Below are positions 10,977 to 23,684 of a stretch of DNA of 64,000 nt, one piece after another. The notes below the pieces were generated by a model, which was not told the DNA's origin, made no database searches, and saw nothing but the letters and a program-made list of their open reading frames with translations. Numbering within the stretch: position 1 is the stretch's first letter; each line of letters begins with the position of its first letter. Origin of the DNA: Mercurialis annua (lineage: Eukaryota; Streptophyta; Magnoliopsida; Malpighiales; Euphorbiaceae); assembly GCF_937616625.2 (NCBI RefSeq), contig NC_065575.1:8687501-8751500 (forward strand). Reading direction: 5' to 3'. Made by a program: the position numbers and the translations under genes.

Positions 10977-13900
10977 TAAATTTGGTATCTTTTGCACATT
11001 AGAGAAAGCATGCATGAAGAAAGGAATGTGAAAAGTAGGGGGTTGAAGTATATGGAGAGTGAGGGATAAAAAGGATATAACTTGAGAATTTAGGTTATAG
11101 AATGTTTTATTCATTTTGTTTTGTTAGAAAGGAACGGAATCCATGTGATGAGGAATTATAAATTTTCTTTTCTTTTTAAAAGGAAGAAATGCTGTTTAAA
11201 TATATATAAAATTTAATATAAAGTTAGCAACTAAGTATAATTATAACTAGTTAATCACTCAAAAATATTTAATCTTTTAAATTTTTTTATTTATGCTTCA
11301 ATTTTTTAAAATGTTAATTCTAGCCAAATTTCAGTAAGTATATTTCAATTGTAACCAATTAGACATATTTTTGTGAAAAAACCTAGCCCTTTTCATTTTT
11401 TCCGTTTATGGTCAAAGCTATTTTTTCAGTCGAAAAATACTAATCAAAATTAAACTACAATTGACGAATTAGAAATTTTGGTTAAGTAATTTGGCTACAT
11501 TTGAAATATATTTACTAAAACCAAGTCAAACATAACATTTTTAAAAGGTCGGATACCAAATGGAAGATTTAAAAATTGAATATGTTTAAGTGACTAAAAG
11601 ATACTTAATTAGCTATGTTCGCCTTCAAATTTAGATCTCACAACTGTAGAGAAGATTTCAATACAATTTGAGCTAAAATTAATTAATTTATTTCTTGAAA
11701 ATAATTGAGCTAAATTTAATTAAGGAATATTGGCAAAATAAATTCTAATGTTTCACTTTTTTGCGATTTAAGCCTAACGTTTAAAACTTTACGAAACAAA
11801 TCCTAACCTTTTCAATTTTTGCAAATTGTAACCTAAACCGTTTTATGGCCATTATTTGCTTATGTGACAGCCATATTATTGGTATATTAAATTCCAACAT
11901 TTTAAAATTTTATAAATAAAATGCCAACGTTTCCTATTTTTGCAACTTGTAGTTTAAAAAAGATGACAAATTGGCTGCAATTAGAATTTGGGCTACAATT
12001 TGCAAAAATTGAAAAAGTTAGAATTTGTTTCGTAAAATTTTAAACGTTAGGCTTAAATCGTTAAATAGGTGAAACGTTGGGTTTTGTTTTGCCAAAACCC
12101 TATCCTTTTAATTAATCATATTAGATTAAAGAAAGAGGTTTAAACATCGCTCAGATTTTGTAACATTTCCATGATACACATTGTTTATGCAACTCACAAG
12201 AAGTAATTTCAAAAGCACATCTCTTAATCATTATAGATTAAAAGTTAAAATAATAAAATATTAATGCAAGCATAACTCTTCCTAGATAGTAATCAACTTT
12301 ATGCTACACTTTTAAAAAGCTTATATTCAGCTAAAGAGTAAAAAATGGTAAAAGAAAAAAAAATCAAAAATCAAAATGAATATTTAATATTTTCTTCTTT
12401 CCAAACACATCTAATTTTCTAGCTACCAATTATGCCTTTGTGATTCCATTCTTAAAATGGACTTGATCAATCAAATTATGAAGTGATGACTGATAATGGC
12501 GGACCCATAAATTTTTTATAAGATATATAAAATTGTACCGAAAATTTATAAAATGGATAATATAAAAAATTTAAGATAGTCAGTGCTATAAATTTTAAAA
12601 TTAAAAAATTATATTATTAATATATATATTTATATTTTTTTCAAAAATTTAAAATAATAAGATTGCCCACCATAAACTCTTCCTAGGTCCGTCCTTAATG
12701 ACTGATGAGGCAGTAAAAGTCCTTAATTGTCATTTTTATAATCACTCAAATTTGAATATATAGTTTGGTTTTTTGATAATTCAATATATGAAAATTTATT
12801 TACGATAAACTAAATTGAATATCTAATTGTGTAATATATCTATTTTTTCCACAAATAACTTTAATTTATTGTTGAGATTTCCTTTGATTTTGGTACTATA
12901 TATTTGCATTTCTATGCTGTAATCAAGTTAGCGTTTTTTCCTTTCTTAGAAGTGACACTTATGTTTATGTTTATTCTTACTTTATATGAATTTTTCTATT
13001 GATTTTTAAACAAAAATGACAGTTTTAGTTTAGTAAATATTGCATCACGCCAATGCACCAACATAGCTATTTCACATGCAATGCCAATCTTACCTTTTTT
13101 TTTATCAGTGGCAGTTTCATTATCATTTCATTTCTATGAATATATACATATAATTGTACATATTTTTACTTAAAATATTATAATTATTATTATTACTAGT
13201 TACTATTTAGAAAGTGGCTGAATTAATATTTTTTTACAATTGAAAAGGAATTATTTTAGAGTTTCTTAGAGAAATAGAATCCACGACCTAAACTTGTACC
13301 ATTTAAACTATAGTTTGTTGGTGTCCGGATTAATAAGAGAATATATGAAAATATTGAATTTGTACCTTTTATATTCATATATTTAGATGAGCAATTATCA
13401 TATTAATATTGAATATAAGAAATGAATTATTTTTTATTGTATAGAGCTTCTAAGGAATATTATTTCAGTATATTGTTGTAATGTCTTACAGTATGGTAGT
13501 AACGACTAATTCTTATACGTTCAGCTAAAATAATTTCAACTTTTTCAATGCAATTTAAAGATAATTAAGTTTCAGAAATTAAAGTTAATGAAAATGAAAT
13601 AAATGAAGAAACTGAAGTACCTTGCTTGGTATGATTCTTTGATGAAAAACAGAATCAGAATTGGGCAACGAACCATTAAAAGAAGGATTAGAATGCACGT
13701 AAACTGAATAAAAACCTTCATGTCCTTTAAAAAACAAGTCCCACAGCGGAGCAAACGGCAAATCCCCTCTCGTCAAGAACAAAAACGCAATCTTCGGCAC
13801 TCGTTCGAACGGAAATTCATGAACACGGGGCGCCATTGAAGCTCTCCATAGAAGCTCTTCATCTTTCATATCATGAGAAACATTAATGGGCGGCAACAAA

Positions 13901-14187
13901 AACTCCTTCAGCCCGATTCGATGAGTTTTCGCTGTCGAATGCGGGGGAGGCGGAGGAGGGGGCGGGGGCGGAGAAGACGAATAGAACTGGTTGAGTTGAA
14001 AGTTGATGAAGGAAACGTCTTTGAGGTAGAAACTAAGCGTTATACCGAAGGCTAAACCGCAGCCGAAGAGGAGAAAATGAGAGATGAAGGTGTGGAAGCA
14101 GTGAATTAGATGGCCATTGAAGTGTTTGATTGAAGAAGGTACTGATTGTGAGCGTTGATGATGATGATGATGATCCGTCTTCTTCAT
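9712..14187 (-). CDS. GT14 (core-2/I-branching type, BC10-like) glycosyltransferase, two exons
   Basis: Predicted type II Golgi membrane glycosyltransferase of CAZy family GT14; rice BC10, in the same family, affects cell walls. Exon 1 is 14187-13621 (189 codons) and exon 2 is 10350-9712 (212 codons plus stop), giving 401 residues. The intron of 3,270 bp is phase 0, after IIPSK. A His-rich start is followed by a signal-anchor at about residues 30-53, a stem with a run of ten prolines (about 73-82), and the catalytic domain. That domain has [83 protein letters not shown] and CYLFARKF. All family blocks are present and no break is seen. The donor is AAG/GTACTT and the acceptor CAG/GAG. The intron carries a Mutator-like MITE and a TA microsatellite. 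A paralogue with the same exon structure lies at 26128-27748. The sugar substrate is unknown. Confidence 0.9.
10940..10975. repeat. (TA)n/(GT)n microsatellite
   Basis: An uninterrupted run of about 14 TA units is followed by GTGTGTG, inside the large intron of the GT14 gene. Confidence 0.9.
11724..12106. mobile_element. Mutator-like MITE in GT14 intron
   Basis: Inverted arms of about 110 bp share GGCAAAA, then GTTTCAC, then GATTTAAGCCTAACGTTTAA, and further text as far as CAATTTTTGCAAATTGTA. The flanks are a perfect 9-bp duplication TTTAATTAA (11715-11723 and 12107-12115). Nine-bp duplications with long terminal inverted repeats indicate the Mutator superfamily. There is no ORF. Confidence 0.8.
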
Positions 14188-14433
14188 GGTTAGAGAGAGA
14201 AACTAGAGAGAGAATGGTTTTTTTTTCGGAATTATGGTGAAGAAGTAACGTTTGCTTTTGATGGGGTTTTATGGAGTCATTGAAAAACTGAAGCTTATGT
14301 TAATTTGATTTTAATGTGACTAGAGAGAGATTTGTAATTAAGTAGGGGTATTCATTCGAGTCAAATTGAACCGAGTCGAAAAAATTCATTCAAATCAAAC
14401 CGAGCTAATATTTGGATTTTAAAATATTTAAAT

Positions 14434-14803
14434 GGGTTAATTCCTAAAAAAATCACGAACTTTACACGAAATTTCATTTTAATCATGACCTTTAAAAGTT
14501 GCCATTTAAAGGCACGAACTTTCATTTTGTTTCAAATCTATCATTTCAGTGTATTTTTGTTGACTAAATTCTTAAATAAACCATTAATGAAAGACCCAAA
14601 TTATAAATCGACATTAAATCTTATTATTTTTTAGTTAGAGTATATAGGATTAGGAATTTTTTGTTCGATAAAATACATCGGATTTTACTTTGGCGATATA
14701 TTTGAAACAAAATGAAAGTTCGTGCCTTTAAATGACAACTTTTAAAGTTCATGATTAAAATGAAACTTCGTGTAAAGTTCGTGATTTTTTTAGGAATTAA
14801 CCC
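14434..14803. mobile_element. Mutator-like MITE upstream of the GT14 gene
   Basis: Inverted arms of about 110 bp begin GGGTTAATTCCTAAAAAAAT and include CACGAACTTTACACGAA and GGCACGAACTTTCATTTTG. The target-site duplication TATTTAAAT is perfect (14425-14433 and 14804-14812). The element is 370 bp with no coding capacity, about 250 bp upstream of the GT14 start codon. Confidence 0.9.
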
Positions 14804-14812
14804 TATTTAAAT

Positions 14813-15970
14813 TGAATTTGTCGGTTTTTTTCTATTTACATTAGAACTTAATAATGCTTAAACGTGAACCGAACATCCGAATTAAAAGAATGAATCTTAT
14901 ACCGTAAAACATTTTTTTATGATATCAAGTCGGACCTAATTAAATTTATCGGTTTGGTTCGACTTGTCCACATTCCTATTTGTAAAGTTGAAGAAGGTGT
15001 TTAAGCATTCCATTTTAAGAGATTCTAAATAGGAACATTTAAGTACTATGAGTATGTAAAATCTAGAGATATGAGATAATTATGGTAAAAATTATTAATT
15101 CCTATTGCATATTTGAACTTACCTTTTGTTTTGCGCCAAAATTAAAAGTTTAAACTAATAATTTTAGTTTTTTTATATTTCATCGGCATTGCATTAAATA
15201 TATATCTTTATATAAGAACTTATTTGGAAGTTTGATTCATTGGGGTTGGCTCATATATAGAATTTTTCCTTTTTCTTAAAATTGTAGACAAGGCAATGGC
15301 ATATATAATATATGCATGGCTGGTAAGCCTGGTATTATCAAATTAATCTACTGAATAGAATTGAACCAAACTTTTTAATTTATACTGGTTTAACTTCGGG
15401 TAAGAAATGTAAAATATTCGGTTTGGTCAAGCCTAGGGAACTATGTTTACATGTACAAAATAGGCAAAAGGTAAAAACAAACCTACGTAGTTTTCACAAA
15501 AATACATATTCATCCATAAACTATTTTAGGGAACAATTAAGCATTTTTTCCAAAATAGAACCCGTCTAATACAGTTAGAAGCTCGTGTTAATTGCTAATG
15601 TGCCTCATAACCATATAGAAAAATTTCAAAAACAATCTTAAAGTTTATAATATTTATCAATTTATATTTATGAATCTTTTAACACTTTTTCACCTTATTT
15701 TCAAACACCGTCAATTAACTACCATTTAAAATAAAACAATGTTTAAAAGATAAAAAAAAAAGGACCTCCAGCAAAGGGAGGTTGGTCCGTCTCTTCGTCT
15801 CAAACACTTCGGAGGTGGTAGAAGGATGGATGCGGCGGAAAGGTGGTGGTTGGCAGAAGGGAAGCGATGAAGAAAAAGAGGTAAAAGAAAAAGTGTCAAT
15901 CAGTCCCTAATTTAAAGTTTCTATCAATGAAAAATCTTTGGAAGATTTATTTGAGAGACATTGTAAAAAA
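14813..15970. other. Intergenic, no gene recognised
   Basis: AT-rich without a convincing frame. A GC-richer patch at 15765-15880 (GGAGGTTGGTCC ... GGCGGAAAGGTGG) may be a decayed transposon interior. Confidence 0.35.
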
Positions 15971-16417
15971 ACTTAATCACTCAAAAGCCTCCCACCTTTA
16001 ATTTTTTTCAATTGCACCCTGACGTAGGAAAATTCTCTCAAACGCCTCCCACCTTTAAATTCTTTTTCAATTGTACCCAAAATATTAAATTGACCTCTTT
16101 TCACATGAAAAAAATTTAAAATAATCTTTTATTTTTAATCTATATTCTAATTAAACTCTAATATTATTAATAATGTAAAAAATCATTCTTTCTAAAATTA
16201 TATCCAATAACTTTTGTAAAATTAAAACCATAAAAGTTTCCAATTTAGGGTACAATTGAAAAAAATCTAAAGGTGGATGGATTTTGAGAGGATATTCCTA
16301 CGTTAGGATGCAATTGGAATGGAATTTAAAGTTGAGAGGGTTTTGAGAGAGTTTTCTAACGTCGGGGTGCAATTGAAAAAAAAGTTTAAAGGTGGAGGGT
16401 TTTTGAGTGATTAGGCC
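15971..16417. mobile_element. Inverted-repeat MITE (TAATCACTCAAAA family)
   Basis: The left arm from 15974 (TAATCACTCAAAAGCCTCCC) matches the reverse complement of the right arm ending near 16413. Both include CCACCTTTAA and CAATTGCA and mention the same phrase twice. No clean target-site duplication is seen, so the exact ends are uncertain. Confidence 0.65.
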
Positions 16418-18266
16418 ATCTAAAAATTAAGGTAACTTTTAAACCTTTGTCCTAATAACTGCCACATAAACGATTAATGTCTGACCACAAACAATATTTA
16501 ACATAAGATTTATTTATATAATTTTCAAAATTTAAAGAGTTTAAATGGTCCAAAAATATATGAAAGAAGCTTAATTATTTCCAAAAATAATTTAAAAGCT
16601 AATACGTATTTTCGTAAAAACTACAATTTTTTTACCTTATGCCTATAAAATGTATATTATACTCACCATATGATCTTTTTTTTTAACCATAGATAGAAAG
16701 ATACAACAAAATGCCATTACTTAAATGGCGAAAAATTAAAACGAAGCAGCAATAAAAGAAAATTTTGTCGATTTAGCCTAATTGTGTGCTGCCTTGTTAA
16801 GTGACCGGAAAATGTAGCGAAATTTCGTTTGTAAAGGTTTGATAAAGATGCCAAATATCATCACAAATTTCTTGCCAGAAAATGTTTATCACATTTCTTT
16901 GCATTAACTATCATATGATCTTTAGTTTGTCTAGTGGTGAAAGCCCATATTTTTCTAACCAGATTTTTGTTTATTTATTTTTAAAAAAATATTCTTCTCC
17001 AATTTTATTCCACTTATTTAAAAATCAGATAATATAATTTTTTATTTTATTTTTATTAAAATTTTAGTCTTTCTATTCATTTTGGGTATGGATGAAAATA
17101 AGACCGAGATCATATCCTAATAAGGCGAGAAATCAACATTAACTACCTTCGTGGGTCGGAAAGTGAGAAAGCTAATTCCACATCGACGAGAATGGAAAGA
17201 CGACGCAGAGTATAGTCCAACCCATAAGAAATTTCATTCCGTTTCTATGAAAGTTTGGTTTAATTATATATATATACATATATATATGTATGTATCACCT
17301 TAAAAATTCGTTATATTATAATTTAATATAATTTTTATTAATAAGAATAATATCTATAGTGATTAAAGAATAAAAATAAATATAATAATATATGTTAGTT
17401 TAGTGTTTAATTGCAACTTTTATGAATTCAAAAAATTCAAAATTTATTGTATATGAATCATAAATGAGCACATTAAAAAAATGTAAAATTATTTTATTTG
17501 TTTGAGTATTAAAATTATTTTATTATTACTAATTGTTGGATATTTGAAATTGTTAGTTAATTGTTTATACAATATACATTTTTAAAATTTTAATATTTAG
17601 AATTTTATCGATATTGAAAAGTTTATTATTTTTTTCAAATATTTTATTAAAAATTATCAAATCATCTACATATTTTTATTGTTATTATTTAAAAATATTA
17701 AAATAGAAATCTTTATAGATATAGAGATTTATATGGGGTGAGAATGGAAATGGATTTGTTGTCATTAATAAAATGTAGATAGGTATTGGCTTCTTAATTC
17801 CATTCATGTCCAATTGTCATCTCTAATTTTTGGTATTGATGAACTAAAATTAAAAAATAAGTTAAAAAAACTATTTTTTTATCGAATGTAGAATTACACT
17901 ATATTAAATATCAGATGTTAATATTAGTATTCATTTTTCAATCAGTCCACTGGTTGTCTGAGGGGTGAGTCGAATCACTCCCTCAAAGAAATACAATGTA
18001 AGTGTTGCCAACAGGGCCAACGCTTACTTGCAAAAAAACTAGTTAAGTATCTCAATTTATTTCTAATATAAATTAAAATTAAAATTCTATATTTATGAAA
18101 TTTAGTAATTTAATAAATTTAATTTAATTTGTTCATATTTTATAGAAAAGTCAATATGTATATATGTGATTATTTTCAATAAAAAGGCTAGTTTTCAAAA
18201 AAGCTCAACCCAAGAAAAGATGAGGCCTGAAAAAAAAAGAGTTCTGCTAGCTTGGGCTTACTCGAG
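16418..18266. other. Intergenic, no gene recognised
   Basis: AT-rich. It contains a TA-rich palindromic patch near 17261-17291 and the hairpin pair described separately at 17960-18043. No coding frame stands out. Confidence 0.35.
17960..18043 (+). mobile_element. Possible Helitron 3' terminus
   Basis: Two successive hairpins are present: 17960-17984 (GAGGGGTGA / TCACTCCCTC) and 17998-18027 (GTAAGTGTTGCC / GGCCAACGCTTAC). Eleven bases after the second stem comes CTAGT (18039-18043). A hairpin 10-12 nt before CTRRT followed by T is the hallmark of Helitron 3' ends. No 5' TC terminus or helicase was identified, so this rests on the end structure alone. Confidence 0.3.
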
Positions 18267-18455
18267 CTGAATTTGATTAAAGTACGATATTACCCCTTAC
18301 ACCAAAAACATCCAAATCCAATTTTAAAACCCTAGTTTATATCAGTACTAGCAAACCCTAGTCTCTCAAATCGTCTTCTCGCCTACCAAAAAAGCTTGCT
18401 GCTATATTCTACCGGCTTCTCTGCTGTTTGTTCAGGTACGATCAATCTTCTTCTA
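18267..18455 (+). promoter_or_regulatory. eS28 promoter and 5' UTR with two telo-boxes
   Basis: Two AAACCCTA telo-boxes (near 18327-18334 and 18353-18360) precede a short C/T-rich leader. The leader ends CAG/GTACG at 18435/18436, the donor of a 5'-UTR intron (18436-18894). Telo-boxes are typical of plant ribosomal-protein promoters. The block is repeated in inverted orientation at about 22262-22400. Confidence 0.8.
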
Positions 18456-18856
18456 TGTTTATCTTTAATTTAATATTATTTTTGTTTAAATTGTTGTTTG
18501 ATTTTTAGTCGTTTCATTATTACGGTCTGTAAATTGCAGATTTTTTGTTTTAATTGATCATATGTTGGATCTGATAGATTATGTTTCTACCCTTTTTCAA
18601 TACATAAAATTCTTAGATTAATTGGAGGATTTTTATTTAATTGTCGGAGAAAATAGGGAAATTATAATACTTGTGTTCAGAAGTTGTGACAGCATGATTT
18701 CTAAATATTTTAATTAAAATATTAAAGTTTGTTATAGCAACTATATCTCATGATTATTGATGTTACTAGCTTGACATCCATAGATTATCGATGAGTATCT
18801 TTTATTTTGTCGGTATGATTCACATTAGCTTTTAGATATTTTTTGCGGAGTTGTGA

Positions 18857-19093
<237 letters not shown>

Positions 19094-19984
19094 TTGCTCG
19101 TATTCTTATTGGTGTTGGTTGATGGTAGCGGAAGGAGTTTTTGCTGTTATTTTAGGTAGGGTAATCGGCAATGTTGCATGATTTCGAGTTTATATTTTGC
19201 GGTTTTGTATACATTTTGTGAAGTATGTTAAGAACCTTAAGCTTGTTCCGCGTTATGGTAAATTGATTTTTATTTTTTCAATTTTATGAGGATTGTCATT
19301 CCAGTGTGTACTCTTGCACATCTCTGCATCCTGCTGATGTGAATTGCTCTTCATTTTTTTCTCATTCTTTGACATCGCCCCATTATTATTCTCAATCTCA
19401 TGTTTAAGAATTATAGAACCAAGCAGCAGGCGCTACTCTAGTTAAAATCTTTAAAGAATTACGTATGAAACTTTTATACAATCACATTTGAAGTTTTGGA
19501 CAAGGATTCCTTCATGTTCAAATGAACAAGAGGGGTCATGTTAATTGATCTACACTGTCATTACAGAAGGAATAGTGTAAATTAATTTAACTAAAATATC
19601 ACTTTTTTGATCTACAAAATGAAAAATGAATGGTGTAAATTCAATGAACATGAGGAGTTTTAAGATGATTTGAGTTGAAATGAGTTTCAATGAAGAAAAT
19701 CATAAATGCCAATAGAAATATAAACCAGAAGTGCAAAATAATCAAAAGAATAGGATCACCGGAGCAGTGAAAGCATTCATTCTTTCACAAGACAAGACAA
19801 CATTCCCAACCTTATCTTAATCACATTCTCGAGTCTATATTGCAACCACAATTCAAAAAAAAAAAAAATACAATATTGAAGTAAATAATCGGTAGAAAAG
19901 AAAAGAAACAAACAAATATCTTAAATTTTCTACTCAACAAGTAACTATCTTAGCTGCATAACTTATATTTTAGTATGTTGCAAT
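19094..19984. other. eS28 3' UTR and intergenic
   Basis: The first 250 bases are likely 3' UTR. The rest has no recognisable coding or RNA feature; a run of A lies at about 19856-19868. Confidence 0.4.
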
Positions 19985-20158
19985 AGTTATTCCATACAAT
20001 GGTTGTGTTATGTCATATTTACAACAAGCCGATGAGTATTTGTAATAACTTTACTATTATTATTATTATTATTATTATTATTATCATTAATTTTTCTAAA
20101 TGCCTAATATTGGATTGTCGCACGAATGACATGGCCGCAACAGTTATATTCTATAATT
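19985..20158. mobile_element. Inverted-repeat MITE, copy 1, with (TTA)n loop
   Basis: The left arm (about 19985-20040: ATACAATGGTTGTG, ATGTCAT, ACAACAAGCC) matches the reverse complement of the right arm (about 20099-20158: TTGTCGCACGAATGACATGG, CGCAACAGTTATATT) imperfectly. A (TTA)n microsatellite (about 20052-20081) lies between them. A relative is at 24580-24755. Confidence 0.5.
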
Positions 20159-20765
20159 TTTCTGCATGATAACACTACACCAAATTCTCTCTCAGAAGTC
20201 AGCTCTGTAACAGCCATTATCTCCAACTAGGGTGGGATCAAGACATAAAAGGGAACCACTATCACTTTCAATTATTAAATCAAGTCCTAAACTCAGAATG
20301 TTAGATTGTTGAATGGAGACAAACCTAATTTGGTGCCGTAGCAACGTGAAAAACTAAGAAAAATATACCTATAAAATTATTACACATTCATTCATGAATG
20401 TAAACTGTGGACCTAATACAAGTGCAAATCAGTTTAACACTTGCATATACACCAAACATATACCAGTTGACAAATCTATCCGGTAATTGATCATGAACTA
20501 TCATTTTCTTTCTTGTAACTGAAACGTTATTCGGTGCGAATTGATGTGGCATACATAATCATTTTTAAGAGTGCATCAGCAGCAACATGTTAATTTGGCA
20601 AGCTATTTAACCAAATTGACCAACAGCCAAAAAATCCCAGCTCAGGAAAAAAAAGCCATGCTGTATACAGACAAATTACTTGTGTTTGATATGTTCAATT
20701 TCAAAGTTCCTTTGGCTTCACTATTACATGAACTACAAGATTACATTAGCAGGCATATTGGATCT

Positions 20766-22278
20766 TCACTTCACAAATGGAACCCCAGAAGGAATCTGCT
20801 GCGCATATTCCACGTACTGCGAACCAAAAAACTGTCTCAAGAGATACTCTTCATATGGGATCCTATCTGCAAAGAAGCGCCAGACAACAGCTGCAAAAGC
20901 AATTGTCGATATGGGATTGCATAGCATTATTTGTGTGCCTACTGACCAGATAAAGAAACCCCAATATCCCGGATGACGAACATATCTGTAGACTCCATGT
21001 GTGATCAACTTGTGATGCTCCTCATGATGAATCTTGATAAGATGTGTGAAGGCTCGCCCAGCTGTTATAATTGCCATCTTGCGAATAAGTTCACCAGTTA
21101 CCACCATTGCAACGCCTAAGTTACTAATCCACCAATGTTCCTTTAAGCCAGGAAATAAATAAAATTCAACAAAGTATTCAAGCAATGAGAAGACCATTGC
21201 TAGAAGATAATTCTTGCTGACAAGAAGTGACTTGAGCGTAACATTTGTTTTGCTAGAACGTATTCGGAACTATGAAAGAAGATAATTGCCAAAAACATCT
21301 GAGATAGCTGTGTCAAAGCAGTAGTGCAACCAAAGATCTCTGACATATCTGTCAAATTAAGTTAGTCAGTTTCCGTCTCTTATCTATTAACTACAGCTTA
21401 CCAAATGTGGGAGGAGGATGAAGACACTTTGTAAATAACTTTGAACCAGAAAAAGAATCAGATGCGTACACCATCAAAATTGAAACTTCAGTTTTGATAT
21501 CAGTAAAGAGGAGCTCCAAAATTGACATCTTCTGCAAAAGAGGAAAAAAATATCGTCGTCGTCATGTATTTTATTCGTCTCATTTATTTATTTATTTCCA
21601 TGTTATTTACAATATTTTGATAAAAAAAATCCTTCATTAACTTGATTGATACGATATATGGACTTTAATTTATAGAGTTCTAACAAGTAACATCTATGTT
21701 AGTTTTACATTTTAATCACCACAACATTGATACAAGAAACAATTATCTTCAATTTACTTATAAGTGCTCATAATTTTCTTGTTTCCTCGTTTAATAACAG
21801 ACTTTTATAATGAATGAATATTCTGAAAATTAAAAATGAGCAAGTTGAAAGAAATTAAAACATAGTAATTATCTCACTATTTTTAGGTAATTACATTTTT
21901 TAGTTTTGTATTAAATTACTTAATTAACATTTTTCATATTTTAGCCAACATTCAATCATAATAAATTTGATAATATATAGTTTAAATTATGAATAAGAAA
22001 TTAAAAATTAATTTCATTCTTATTTATTCTTACTCCCAATTCTACAGAAATAATGGCATATGTATAACAATTTCGTTAAGTTTTCCTAAAATTAGATACA
22101 AATCTCTACTTATTCAAAGAATGTTATGCATTGAAAAGGCCATAAATATAATCAATCAGATCCAATCCACCGTTAAAAAACCAAAACCAGCAAACTGTAA
22201 ACCGTAAAATGAAACTATATAAAATCAGACAACGAGTGAACAGAAATAGTAACAAGTAAAATGAAAACTGATCGGACC
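20766..22278 (-). pseudogene. Isoprenylcysteine carboxyl methyltransferase (ICMT/STE14) with N-terminal frameshift
   Basis: ICMT methylates the carboxyl group of prenylated C-terminal cysteines at the ER membrane. The frame at 21197-20766 gives 143 residues covering the conserved C-terminal two thirds: LKEHWWISNLG, TAGRAFTHLIKIHHEEHHKL, HGVYRYVRHPGYWGFFIWSV and RIPYEEYLLRQFFGSQYVEY. The expected N-terminus (MSEIF, LTQLSQMFLAIIFFHSSEYV) begins at 21346 but stops at 21200 after 48 codons. The continuation (NVTLKSLLVSKNYLLAM) is one frame away. A small deletion near 21250, where the family has about five extra residues, explains the shift. A start at the internal Met (21197) would drop the first two membrane helices of a protein usually near 197 residues. 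A likely 5' non-coding exon ends at 22278 (CAG/GTCCG), and the acceptor at 21349-21350 defines a 5'-UTR intron. Pseudogene is favoured, but a truncated product is possible. Confidence 0.8.
21500..22261. other. Interior of the ICMT 5'-UTR intron
   Basis: AT-rich with no recognisable gene; a 72-codon plus-strand frame (21989-22207) looks like chance. Confidence 0.4.
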
Positions 22279-22400
22279 TGAGCGGAGAGCGGAGAGAGGA
22301 GCCGCGTGCTTTTTGGAAGCGAGAAGACGAAGTGAAACTAGGGTTTTAAAATGAATACTAATCGGAGGTTTTTGGTGTAAGGGGTAATAATTAAATTCAT
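22262..22400 (-). promoter_or_regulatory. ICMT promoter and leader, inverted copy of the eS28 promoter
   Basis: Read on the minus strand this gives GAATTTAATT, ATTACCCCTTACACCAAAAA, ATTTTAAAACCCTAGTTT, TCGTCTTCTCGC, CCAAAAAGC and CTCAG/GTCCGATCA. The same blocks occur in the same order upstream of eS28 at 18267-18455. The eS28 copy has about 22 extra bases holding a second telo-box. One telo-box remains here. Confidence 0.8.
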
Positions 22401-22476
22401 GGCCGGGCAGACAGGGGTGTCAAAATTAGTTATGAGATTTCCGATTCATCGTAAAATGTGTCAACTACTACTCCCT

Positions 22477-23684
22477 AGGGTGAGCACCGTTCACAGGAAT
22501 CTTTCCAGAACCAAATTAAAAATTGGTGATATTAAAAATTAGATTTCCAAAACCATATCAATAATCGGTTCGGTTTAGTTCGGAAATTTTATTTTTTGGT
22601 AACAAAAACCAGCAATAGGTTGATGAATCATTACCTTGATGATATAAGAAAAAAAATGAAAGATCAGTGCGGGATTTGATTCTGATTCAGTACGGATATC
22701 ACTAAAACTACGGATATTATTTTATTTATAATATGGCTTTTTGACTCTCCAAATGAATTAGCTACTAATTTATTGTAGTGCTTTTATATTTTCGACGATA
22801 ACAAATAAATAACCGTCAATAGAATAAAAAAGCAAAATATACTCTCTCTGTCCCATTTAAGAAGAGACATAGCCCTTATGCACATAGATTAGGAAAATAA
22901 TAATTACTCTTGGCTTTTCTTATTTTACCCTTATTAATTATTGTCTTATAATTTGTGTGTATTAGCTTTAATTATAGAAAGAGAAAATGAGGCTATAAGA
23001 GAGAATTCCTTATAAAATGGCACAAAAATCATGAATTGGCCTTCTTAAGTGGGACAAAAAAAATTGAGATATGTCCATTCTTAAACGGGACGGAGGGAGT
23101 ATATGTTATCGTTCGATTTAGTATTAAATTTTTGGTTATTTGATTGGATTACTTTTATCTATTCTCAAAGTTAAAATTATACTATTTTTGTTAAAACTAT
23201 GTAATTTTAGCCAATAATAAAAAAAATTATGAATATATAAATTGTTGATACTAATTTTTTTAAAAAAAAATTAATAATTATTAAATTTTTGATAAATTCA
23301 AGTAATTTTTATTGAAATAAATAAATAATTATAATTTTTGTATAAATTTATAATTTATATATATTTAGACTACTACTTTTGATAAGTACTATTTAATTTT
23401 ATAAAACTATTTTAAAGTTTAATAATTCAAAGATAATACGAATATAATTATCAAATTAAAAATAGAATAATATATATATATATAATTTTGATACTTCGGT
23501 TCGGCACGGTTAGGTATGGTTCTCGGTACGGTTATTTACTTAAAATTCAGAACCGTATCAATAAATTTTTTGGTACGGTTCGCTTCGAGAAAAGTCGATG
23601 GTTAATGGGTATTTTCCGATCCTGGGTATTTTCGATTTGATTTTTCGTTCGGTTTTGAAAATATTTAGGATCGGTGTACACCCC
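22477..23684. mobile_element. hAT-like non-autonomous element
   Basis: The ends are AGGGTGAGCACCG (left) and, on the opposite strand, GGGGTGTACACCG (right). A perfect 8-bp duplication TACTCCCT flanks it (22469-22476 and 23685-23692). Eight-bp duplications are the hAT signature. Subterminal text repeats CGGTTCGGTT/ACGGTT motifs. It carries a Stowaway MITE and no transposase. Confidence 0.75.
22842..23099. mobile_element. Stowaway-type MITE (Tc1/mariner)
   Basis: It has inverted ends CTCTCTCTGTCCCATTTAAG and, reversed, CTCCCTCCGTCCCGTTTAAG with a TA duplication (22840-22841, 23100-23101). It is 258 bp, non-coding, and nested in the hAT-like element. Confidence 0.9.

Noticed and set aside
17150..17240. 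USE-like motif ATTCCACATCG suggesting a second snRNA gene
   Set aside because: One mismatch in the core, no TATA box at either spacing, and no snRNA-like sequence after it.
20571..20976. Two plus-strand frames of 117 and 98 codons
   Set aside because: They are antisense shadows of the ICMT coding region and its 3' flank.
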